64,000 nucleotides of DNA from a virus. The stretch is from IMG/VR virus record IMGVR_UViG_3300042556_001330, positions 1 through 64,000 of that record; one strand, written 5' to 3'. The position numbers and the translations under genes are program-made. The first letter of the stretch is position 1. Each line of letters opens with the position of its first letter. The notes beneath the pieces were generated by a model, which saw nothing but the letters and a program-made list of their open reading frames with translations, ran no database searches and was not told the origin of the DNA. Shown one piece after another: positions 1 through 8,000 of the stretch.

Positions 1-579
1 ACAAATGGTATGGATGTATTAACTATACAACATTTAATAAATGAATATAAATTAGATGTAGATATTGAAAAAATTAAATCATCGTATAGTATGTTTCCAC
101 ATAATCTACAAAGTGAAAGCGGAAATACTTATGGTGATATCAATGCATGGACTGATGTGCATTTTAAAGCTCATTTAGATTCTTATTTTGAAATATTATT
201 TGAGACATTAGTAGACGGAGAACACAAATCACTTACGGAAAAAATATTCAAACCAATTGCAAATTTTCAACCATTTATATTTGTAACATTTGCAGGTGGT
301 TTAAAATTATTAAGAGAATTAGGATTTAAAACATTTGATGGTTTTATAGATGAAACTTATGATACAATTGAATCAAAAGAAGATAGAATGTTGGCAATTC
401 ACAATGAAATTAAAAAATTATGTGCAATGTCAAATGAAGAATTGCATGATTGGTATTGGAAAATGGAAGACATATTAGTTCATAATCAGAAATTATTGTT
501 AGAGTATCATAAAGTAAAACCATATGGTGTTAACTTTATAAATGAACTTTATAATATACAAAACAATATCATTTTGTAA
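1..579 (+). CDS. Left-truncated hypothetical protein, glycosyltransferase-like C-terminal region
   Basis: The frame is open from the first base of the window, so the ATG at 10 is probably internal and the gene is cut by the left edge. The visible 189+ residues contain a TEKIFKPIANFQPFIF segment followed by a GFKTFDGFIDETYD segment. The first resembles the TEKlfda...P pattern near the sugar-nucleotide site of GT10-like transferases. The second is, from memory, a block that recurs in phage proteins of unknown function. The stop codon shares one base with the next ATG, which places it in the sugar-metabolism operon. A glycosyltransferase role is an inference from this partial motif and the neighbours; the catalytic N-terminal part is not in the window. 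Confidence 0.55.
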   Translation, partial: TNGMDVLTIQHLINEYKLDVDIEKIKSSYSMFPHNLQSESGNTYGDINAWTDVHFKAHLDSYFEILFETLVDGEHKSLTEKIFKPIANFQPFIFVTFAGGLKLLRELGFKTFDGFIDETYDTIESKEDRMLAIHNEIKKLCAMSNEELHDWYWKMEDILVHNQKLLLEYHKVKPYGVNFINELYNIQNNIIL

Positions 580-1361
580 TGATGGATGTAAATAAAATAT
601 TATCCGACAATGTTTTTGTATTTGAACAATATAAAAATAAAATATTATCAACACTTGCAAGTGATACAATAGATGACGGCACAATCCAATATAAAATGAA
701 TGAACATGGATATCGTTCCGATTCATTTAAAAATAAAACAAAATTTAATGTATTAACATTGGGTTGTTCTTGGACAATGGGTATTGGTGTCGATAATAAT
801 AAAATCTGGCCAAATCTAATTGGTAATAAATTTGGTAAAGTTTTTAACTATGGTATGTATGGAGTATCTACATCATTTATTGCAAAAACACTTTATAAAA
901 TAGTATCATCTGAATTTATACCGGATATGGTTTTAATAATGTGGCCTGGATTTAGTAGGAGAGATTATATAAGAGAAAATGGTTCATTTAAAAAAGTCGG
1001 AGGATTTAGAATTGCAAACGATAGTGATTTGGTTTGGAAAAATGAAAATGAAGATTTATTATTTATAGAATTGAGAAATGATTATCAAGATTTGATGACA
1101 TTTTGGGAAGCTTATACATTTGTCGAAACTATTGCAAAATTATATAACATTAAAATATTTCATACAATTGCAGGATATTATTATGATGTTTTCAAAGAAT
1201 TGGAAACCGAATTAAAATATACTATAAATTATGATAGATTTTTTGACCCAATTAATTGTTATAAAAATGATTTAAAGGGTAGGGATAATCACCATCCCGG
1301 TGAAATCTGGCATGAGAATTTTTCAAAACAATTTTATACTTATATTAAAAATAAGTTATGA
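579..1361 (+). CDS. SGNH/GDSL-like hydrolase
   Basis: The 260-residue protein has the hallmarks of an SGNH-fold esterase or acyl-transferring hydrolase. A block I-like LGCSWTMGIGV with the candidate nucleophile Ser lies at residues 62-72, and a C-terminal DNHHPGEIWHENF carries the candidate catalytic Asp/His. A NYGMYGVSTSF segment is consistent with block II. No signal peptide is seen, so the protein should act in the cytoplasm. Family members remove or add acyl groups on sugars and other substrates; the substrate here is unknown. The start overlaps the preceding stop by one base (TAATG) and the end overlaps the epimerase start (ATGA), so the genes are translationally coupled. A second SGNH-like protein is encoded two genes on. 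Confidence 0.75.
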   Translation: MMDVNKILSDNVFVFEQYKNKILSTLASDTIDDGTIQYKMNEHGYRSDSFKNKTKFNVLTLGCSWTMGIGVDNNKIWPNLIGNKFGKVFNYGMYGVSTSFIAKTLYKIVSSEFIPDMVLIMWPGFSRRDYIRENGSFKKVGGFRIANDSDLVWKNENEDLLFIELRNDYQDLMTFWEAYTFVETIAKLYNIKIFHTIAGYYYDVFKELETELKYTINYDRFFDPINCYKNDLKGRDNHHPGEIWHENFSKQFYTYIKNKL

Positions 1362-2329
1362 AAATTCTTATCACAGGTGGTGCAGGGTATTTGGGCTCAG
1401 TAATTACTGGAGTTATGTTAAATGCTGGATATAGTGTTACTGTTTTAGATAAATTACTATTTAATCAAACCTCTTTATTACAATATACATCTAATTCAAA
1501 ATTTAAATTCATATATGGTGATGTTCGTAATTTAACCGAATTGGAAAGATTATGTAAAGAACATGATGTAATAATCCCATTGGCAGCTATTGTGGGATTT
1601 CCTGCATGTGCAGCAGACCCCAAATTAGCAAAAGAAATTAATTTTGACCAAATTGTAAATATAGTTAGATTTACAAATGGTTTAGATAAAAAGATTCTAT
1701 ATCCAAACACAAATAGTGGTTATGGATTAGGAACGGGTGAATTGGAATGTAATGAAGAATCACCACTTACACCCATTTCAGTTTATGGACAAACTAAATG
1801 TGATGCTGAGAATTTTTTAAGAACTTCAACCGATGCAATTACTTTTAGATTAGCAACCGTATTTGGGGTTTCACCAAGAATGAGAACGGACTTGTTGGTA
1901 AATGATTTTGTTTACAAGGCAATCACAGACAAATATATTGTAGTATTTGAAAAATCCTTTAAAAGAAATTTTATTCATGTAGAAGATGTTGCATCTGCAT
2001 TTTTATTTATGTTAAAAAATTATAAAACATACAATAGTGAAGTTTTTAATGTAGGATTGACTTCTGCAAATTTAAATAAACAAGAACTATTGGAAAAAAT
2101 ACAAAAATATGTAAAAGATTTTGCAGTAGTATATGATGATTATTATCAAGACCCAGATAAAAGAAATTACATAGTTTCAAATAAAAAAATAGAAGATACT
2201 GGATGGAAACCTGAATGGGATTTGGATATGGGAATTAAACAATTAATTCAAGGATATCAAATGATTGTTCCAAAGATGGGTGCAGAATTCAGAAATGGGT
2301 TTCCGTTAGGTTATGCAAATTTGGGATAA
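1358..2329 (+). CDS. NAD-dependent sugar epimerase/dehydratase (extended SDR)
   Basis: This 323-residue protein is an extended short-chain dehydrogenase. The N-terminus MKILITGGAGYLGS carries the Rossmann GxxGxxG dinucleotide motif (residues 7-13). The YGQTK motif supplies the catalytic Tyr143 and Lys147, and the NTNSGYG stretch at 117-123 provides the upstream Ser/Thr. Length and motif spacing match NDP-sugar 4-epimerases and dehydratases such as GalE or RmlB relatives, but the sequence does not fix the substrate. It sits between two SGNH hydrolases and upstream of an RmlC-like epimerase, which suggests synthesis of a modified nucleotide sugar. The ATG overlaps the previous TGA. Confidence 0.9.
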   Translation: MKILITGGAGYLGSVITGVMLNAGYSVTVLDKLLFNQTSLLQYTSNSKFKFIYGDVRNLTELERLCKEHDVIIPLAAIVGFPACAADPKLAKEINFDQIVNIVRFTNGLDKKILYPNTNSGYGLGTGELECNEESPLTPISVYGQTKCDAENFLRTSTDAITFRLATVFGVSPRMRTDLLVNDFVYKAITDKYIVVFEKSFKRNFIHVEDVASAFLFMLKNYKTYNSEVFNVGLTSANLNKQELLEKIQKYVKDFAVVYDDYYQDPDKRNYIVSNKKIEDTGWKPEWDLDMGIKQLIQGYQMIVPKMGAEFRNGFPLGYANLG

Positions 2330-2330
2330 T

Positions 2331-3161
2331 ATGGATTTTAGTAAATATAAATTTTTTTATGTAAATGGTTGTTCACATAGTGAAGGTGGAGGCCTAGAAC
2401 CAAGTGAAATTAGGGGAATTGGTGTAATTCCAATATATAAAGAATTATATGGTATAGATTGGAAATCTACAAGTGAAGTTAATTTTGGAAAACGATTGGA
2501 AGAAATTATAGGAATAAAATGTATAAATGAAGCCAATTCAGGAGGAAGTACATCAAGAGTTGTAAGAATGACTTATGATTTTATTTACAATAATTGGGAA
2601 AATAAAGATAAATTTTTTCTAATTTTAGAAAAACCAGATTCATCTCGTTCAGATGTATTTAGTGCAAAACATAATGAATATTTTATTGTAAATTCCAAAG
2701 TTAATAATTCGATACACACATTTGCCGGTGCATCTAGAGATTATTTTAATTTATCATATAGAAAAGAGGATAGTTCATCAAAACATATATTTGAAAATTG
2801 GTATGAAAACCATTATAGTTTTGAAAATAATATTAGTCAAGATGAAAAGGCATTTATTGGATTATATTCTTTTTGTAAATTAAATAATATTAAAATTTTT
2901 ATAATGAATGGAAATTCATTATATTTTTGGGAAGTATTTGATAAATCCGATATTATAAAATTTTCAAATAAAGAAAATGAATCCGATGACATATACAGTT
3001 GGTGTCTTCGAAACAAAATGACAATACATGATGAAACGTTGGGTAAAATGACCGAATATGTAGATACTCATCCTGGATACTTTGGTCATATAGAATATGC
3101 TAAAAAACTGGCAAAATTTATAGGATGGAATCAAAAAAATAATAAAAATAAATTAATATGA
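2331..3161 (+). CDS. Second SGNH-like hydrolase
   Basis: I place the start at the ATG two bases after the epimerase stop. An in-frame ATG at 2313 would add six residues and overlap the epimerase. The product begins MDFSKYKFFYVNGCSHSEG, in which GCSHSEG is a block I-like nucleophile region, and ends with a DTHPGYFGHIEYAKKL segment resembling the block V Asp-x-x-His. A NEANSGGSTSR segment fits block II. It is clearly diverged from the hydrolase at 579-1361, so it is not a recent duplicate. Related SGNH-like proteins occur in T4-like environmental phages, usually without known function. The C-terminus overlaps the RmlC-like gene by four bases (ATGA). Confidence 0.7.
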   Translation: MDFSKYKFFYVNGCSHSEGGGLEPSEIRGIGVIPIYKELYGIDWKSTSEVNFGKRLEEIIGIKCINEANSGGSTSRVVRMTYDFIYNNWENKDKFFLILEKPDSSRSDVFSAKHNEYFIVNSKVNNSIHTFAGASRDYFNLSYRKEDSSSKHIFENWYENHYSFENNISQDEKAFIGLYSFCKLNNIKIFIMNGNSLYFWEVFDKSDIIKFSNKENESDDIYSWCLRNKMTIHDETLGKMTEYVDTHPGYFGHIEYAKKLAKFIGWNQKNNKNKLI

Positions 3162-3706
3162 GTTATAAAGATAAAAAGTGGAATGATATAGAAGTTTCAT
3201 TTTTAAAACCATTTGATAAAGATGTACCGGTATTTTCACCATCGGTATATAGAGAATATAGGGGAGAAATTTGGACAACATATCATCCGGAAGAACATCC
3301 TGTTCATAATTTTATGCACGGAGATTTGAAGGTACATGGTAGATTTTCAAAATCATACAAAGGTGTATTAAGAGGATTACATTGGGATAATAAGACTTGG
3401 AAATTAGTTCAAGCATTGGTGGGTGATATATTTTTAGTAGTTTTGGATGTTAGAAAAGATTCACCAACATATGGTGATTGGAATTCATATTTACTTACTG
3501 AAAAAACCAGAGACCAAGTATTAGTTCCACCGGGATTTGCAAACGGACATTATGCACTAACAGATTGTGTATTTCATTATAATTTATTTTATGAAGGTGA
3601 TTTTGTTGAAGAAAATGCACAAGGTGTTGTAAAGTGGAATGACCCTGAATTTCAAATCGAATGGCCAACCGATTCACCAATATTACAAAAAAGAGATAGA
3701 TGTTAA
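3158..3706 (+). CDS. RmlC-like dTDP-4-dehydrorhamnose 3,5-epimerase family protein
   Basis: The 182-residue protein matches the RmlC cupin family in length and motifs. LRGLHWD (71-77) carries the catalytic His75, the VPPGFANGHYAL segment (about 123-134) is the family's conserved cupin strand, and a Tyr follows at about 141 in HYNLFY. RmlC enzymes epimerise 4-keto-6-deoxy nucleotide sugars at C3 and/or C5. With the SDR gene upstream this suggests a deoxysugar branch, but RmlA, RmlB and RmlD equivalents are not all visible here, so the pathway may borrow host intermediates or continue left of the window. It overlaps both neighbours by a few bases. Confidence 0.88.
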   Translation: MSYKDKKWNDIEVSFLKPFDKDVPVFSPSVYREYRGEIWTTYHPEEHPVHNFMHGDLKVHGRFSKSYKGVLRGLHWDNKTWKLVQALVGDIFLVVLDVRKDSPTYGDWNSYLLTEKTRDQVLVPPGFANGHYALTDCVFHYNLFYEGDFVEENAQGVVKWNDPEFQIEWPTDSPILQKRDRC

Positions 3707-4329
3707 AAAATTTAGAACAATATCCAATAGTAAGAGATATCGATTGGACTGTAGAAAAACTTATTAAGTTTGAACAAGAAATTGTTGATATATGGGAAAG
3801 TGGAAAAATCAGAGGCCCGGTACATTTGTCAAATGGAAACGAAGAACAACTTATAGAGATATTCAAAAGAATTAAAACATCCGATTGGGTATTCAGTACA
3901 TGGCGTTCTCATTACCATTGGGTTTTAAAAGGATTATCCGCAGATTATGCAACCGAATTAATTAAAGAAGGTAAATCAATCACAATGTGTGAACACAACG
4001 AAAAATTCTACGCTTCTGCAATCGTAGGGGGTACTCTATCAATTGCTTTAGGAGTTGCAATGGGAATCAAACAGAGTGGTAGTGATGAAAAAGTATTTGT
4101 ATTCATTGGTGACATGTCATTCGAAAGTGGTATATTTTATGAAGTACATAAATATGCTAGAAATTTTGACTTACCAATTGTATTTGTTGTAGAAGATAAT
4201 GGGGTATCGACATATACTCCAACCGAATCAACTTGGAATAAAAAAAGAGACATCCCATCGGATGTTATTCATTACACTTATAAATCAAAATATCCACACT
4301 ACGGAAGTGGTAAATGGATAGCCTTTTAA
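3700..4329 (+). CDS. TPP-dependent dehydrogenase E1 alpha-like / transketolase N-terminal-like subunit
   Basis: The 209-residue protein looks like the thiamine-diphosphate-binding half of a 2-oxoacid dehydrogenase E1. FIGDMSFESG (about 135-144) followed by VEDNGVST around residue 167 is the GD...N diphosphate/Mg motif. STWRSHYHWVLKG (67-79) corresponds to the RdHxxxlakG region of E1 alpha. It is much shorter than a typical E1 alpha (over 320 residues). The partner pyrimidine-binding subunit is the next gene, so the pair should form one enzyme. There is no E2 or E3 gene nearby, so a non-redox C-C ligation or decarboxylation, for example in branched-sugar synthesis, is more plausible than a full dehydrogenase complex. 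That last point is an inference. Confidence 0.75.
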   Translation: MLKNLEQYPIVRDIDWTVEKLIKFEQEIVDIWESGKIRGPVHLSNGNEEQLIEIFKRIKTSDWVFSTWRSHYHWVLKGLSADYATELIKEGKSITMCEHNEKFYASAIVGGTLSIALGVAMGIKQSGSDEKVFVFIGDMSFESGIFYEVHKYARNFDLPIVFVVEDNGVSTYTPTESTWNKKRDIPSDVIHYTYKSKYPHYGSGKWIAF

Positions 4330-4331
4330 TT

Positions 4332-4874
4332 ATGAATAAACCAGAATATACACCATATAAAGATGCATTGAGTATTGCAATGAAAAACATATCCGATTTG
4401 GATAATTCTATTTTCATTGGCCAACAAATAGTTTATGCAGGAAATCCAATGAGTACAACATTGGGTGAAGTACCAAAAGAAAAAATGATTGAATTGCCTG
4501 TTATGGAAGAAACACAAATGGGAATGAGTTTGGGACTATCAATGACTGATAAATTGGTAGTAACATTTTATCCGCGTTGGGATTTTATAATATGTGCAAC
4601 AAACCAATTAATAAACCATATTGATAAATACGAATCCATGACAGGATTTAAACCACATATTATAATTAGATTGGGAAAGGGTTCGGATAAACCATTAGAC
4701 CCAGGACATCAACATAAGGGTAATTATTTTGAAGAATTTAAATCTATGTGTAAAAATATAGAATTATTGGATTTAAAAACACCAACCGATATAGAATTAT
4801 CATACAAATATGCTACACAAAACAAAGGAGTATATATATTAGTAGAATATCCAGAATTATATTATAAAAATTAA
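4332..4874 (+). CDS. TPP-dependent E1 beta-like / transketolase pyrimidine-domain subunit
   Basis: I choose the ATG two bases after the stop of the alpha-like gene; an in-frame ATG at 4314 would overlap it. The 180-residue product has the pyrimidine-domain signature: an early YKDALSIAM helix, an ELPVMEETQMGMSLGLS stretch with the Glu expected to activate the TPP aminopyrimidine, and TFYPRWDFIICATNQLIN, equivalent to the E1 beta 'F.dF...a.dqi.n' motif. GKGSDKPLDPGHQHKG fits the usual 'G...GpqHsq' block. The C-terminal transketolase domain (about 130 residues) of normal E1 beta proteins is missing, giving a minimal two-subunit enzyme. It ends the sugar operon. Confidence 0.75.
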   Translation: MNKPEYTPYKDALSIAMKNISDLDNSIFIGQQIVYAGNPMSTTLGEVPKEKMIELPVMEETQMGMSLGLSMTDKLVVTFYPRWDFIICATNQLINHIDKYESMTGFKPHIIIRLGKGSDKPLDPGHQHKGNYFEEFKSMCKNIELLDLKTPTDIELSYKYATQNKGVYILVEYPELYYKN

Positions 4875-4878
4875 TAAA

Positions 4879-5004
4879 ATGAAAAAATGGCCAATTATTT
4901 CTTTTTTTGTAAAATTATATGAAGAAAGAAAAAGAAAACAAAGATTTAAAAAGAAATTAGAAGAACTTAAAAAAAGAGACCCATTTGTTTATAAGAGTTT
5001 CTAA
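4879..5004 (+). CDS. Small basic hypothetical protein (41 aa)
   Basis: A 41-codon frame starts with ATG four bases after the E1 beta-like stop and ends just before the late-promoter-like element. The product starts MKKWPIISFFVKLYEERK and continues with a highly charged Lys/Arg/Glu helix. The N-terminal hydrophobic patch is too short to be a clear membrane span. The A-rich start region and snug fit between its neighbours make it a likely real gene. Function is unknown; an amphipathic nucleic-acid- or membrane-associated peptide would fit. Confidence 0.65.
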   Translation: MKKWPIISFFVKLYEERKRKQRFKKKLEELKKRDPFVYKSF

Positions 5005-5012
5005 TATTTTGA

Positions 5013-5022
5013 GATATTTATA
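5013..5022 (+). promoter_or_regulatory. Late-promoter-like element GATATTTATA
   Basis: GATATTTATA lies only 3 bases before the ATG at 5026. Such a short gap would force a leaderless transcript, or a start point inside the gene, if this is a -10 element. Confidence 0.5.
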
Positions 5023-5025
5023 CAC

Positions 5026-8000
5026 ATGAATTTGAACGAAGTAAATAAACCAATCATAGAAGGTGAGGTTGTGGTGTATGCTGGTAGATTCCAACCATTC
5101 CACAGAGGTCATTACGATGCATACCAAAGATTGGTAAGTGAATTTGGTTCTGCAAATGTTTACATTGCAACATCAAATGATACATCATCTGATAAATCTC
5201 CATTTTCTTTTAACGAGAAAAAGGAAATTGCAACTAAAATGTTTGGTGTTCCATCTACTAAATTTGTAAGAGTAAATAACCCATATAGACCTGTTGAAAT
5301 ATTAAAAAAATATGATGGTCAAACTATCGCATATATTGCAGCGGTAGGTGAAAAAGACGCAACGAGATTACAGGGTAAATATTTTAAACCATATAGAGGT
5401 AAAGCTGGGTATGGTTATGATGAAATAGGTTATACATATCCAATACCTGCCGAAAAGGACCCGATTAGTGGAACCGATGTTCGTAATGGATTGGGTAGTG
5501 GTGATAAAGAAAAAGCTAAAAAGTTTTTTCTTAAAGCATACCCAAAATTTGATAAAGATATTTTCAAAATGATAACAACTAAGTTAAGTGAAGGATTTCC
5601 AGGAGGAATAGGTGTTGGATTAAATTTACCTGGAGGATATATAAATGGTGCACCAACGGGTTCTGTGACTGAATTGGTTAGTGGTTATGAATTAAACCCA
5701 TATGACCCAATTGCAGAATTGTTAAACCAAGTAGTTACCGAAGAATTATTTCAAGAATTTACCAAACAATATTTTACAGAAGAATCTGATGCAAAAAAGA
5801 TGGGGTTAACCCATTTAGGTGGGGGATATTATGGTAAAGATAAAGGACAACCCGCAACACATAAATCAGATGGTGATAATATAAGAGCTTTAACACCCGC
5901 GGAAGCAGCAGCCGAAAAACAAAAACATATGGCAAAAGGCCCTTCGGATGCACCCGCAAACGAACCAAAACCATCTCAACCTGGACAACCTGTTAATAAG
6001 GATACAACTGTACAGGGTAAAACTGATACTGAAAAAGAAAAAGGTTCAGAAAATAAACCTGGAGAAGAAAAGCAAGAGGCACCACCAGAACAAAAATTAA
6101 GTGGAGATGAATTAAAATCATCGGCAGAAATGTCTCCGGAAGATAAAAAAGTTGCACAAACAAAAGAGGCATTAGATAAAGCCAGAAAAGAAATGTCTGC
6201 AGAAGATAATGGTATTATAGATTCACATAATAATCCTCAATCACCGGAAAGAAAGGGAATGGTTGACAATATGGTTGATGGTGTTAAAAAATTCGGTAAA
6301 GGTTTGAAAAATTGGTTTATTCACAAAAAAGAAATGGTTGGTGGAACAATGGATGGTATTGTATCAATAGCAACTACCGGTAAGATTGGTAGTGTGAAAG
6401 ATAAAGAAGGAAAACGTAGACATTGGAGTGAATTCACAGAAGTTGGTCGTGGTGGTAAGCACCAAATGGAATATGTTGAAACGGATGAATTGGATTCACA
6501 TGGTAAACCAACGGGTAAAAAAGTAGGGGAACATAGACCGAAAGTATCACAATACGCATTGGATGAAGAAAAACAATTGTTTGAAGCTTCTTGGAAAGAA
6601 AGCAAAAAACAAAAGAAAGATATGACTCATTTTGCAAAGGATATGGGACTTATATTAGGTTCTATGGCATTGGGTGGTGCAGGTGTTGGAGCAATCAAAG
6701 CAGCTGTTGCTGGTGCAGGTGCATCCGGTGTAGGAACGGCCGCAGCAGCCGGTGGGGCCGGTGCATTTACACATGGAGCGGCCGGTTTTGGTGTCCACTT
6801 AGCCAAAGATATTGCAAAACATGCATCTCTTGAAGCAATGGGATTGGGTGCATCACAAGCTGCCGGAGTTGGTGCAGGTTTATCTACTGCAACTTTAGGT
6901 TTATTAGAAATTCTTAAAGAAGAAAATGAACCAAATAATAATAGTAAATTTACTTCTAAATTTATTGGAAAAGTAATCGAAAAGATGAAAACCTATAAAT
7001 TATCAGATGAACAACTTCTTAAATCAATAGAAAGTTATAAAAAAAATAAACCAAAAAATGACGCGGCAGATTTATTAAAAGAAGATATATCTGAATCAAA
7101 ACAAAATTCTATAAATCATTTTGTAGAATACGCAACTAAAAAATTAAAATTAAAAGAACAACCAAAAATAACTTTGGTATCAGGTAGAGAATATTCGGAA
7201 GCAAAAACCAGTTTAGGTGGATATAATCCAATATCTAAAGAAATATTCGTTGCAATTGAAGGTAGATTAACGGCAGATATTTTAAGAACTCTTGCACACG
7301 AAATGGTTCATAGAAAACAAGATGAATTGGGATTGGTAAAAGATGAAGTTAAAGATGGTGCAACAGGTTCTCCAATAGAAAACCAAGCACACGCTGTAGC
7401 TGGAATCTTAATGAGAAATTATGGTAAAATAAATAAACAAATATATAACGAAAATGTTAATGTAGATGTTGATAAAGGTGATGAAGTTTTAATGGGTAAA
7501 TTTAAGAACAAAAAAGTTACCGTTAAAGATATTGGAAAAGATTCTCATGGGATGCCAACAATCAATGGTAAACAGGCAACTACATTTAGAACAATAGATG
7601 AAATGGGTAATAAAGATGTTCATTTTATAAACATTATAAAGTTGTATAGAAATGCAACATTCAGAAAAAGAATAAATGCATATCTGTTTGGTAGAGCAAA
7701 TATGCCATCAAATCCAAATATGGTTGCAAGAGCACTTCGTAATATGGGTTATGATGAAATAACTCAAATGGAAAAAGAGTTAAACATTCAACCTGACTTA
7801 AATGAAGTTAGTAACGTTCAAATATCTAATACAGCAGATATTCCAGATGGTTCATTTATTCAAAAAGGTAAAAAAAGAAAACTAAACACAGATAAGAGTG
7901 AAGATTGGTATAAAAATGGTGGATATACACAAACCGAATTTCCAAAAGCAGACGCAATATTTGGTGATGAGGATGCAGAAGAAAGAATTGTTACATATAG

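Noticed and set aside
2313-2330. Upstream ATG at 2313 for the second SGNH-like gene
   Set aside because: It would overlap the epimerase by 17 bases and add six residues with no conserved content; the ATG at 2331 follows the stop directly.
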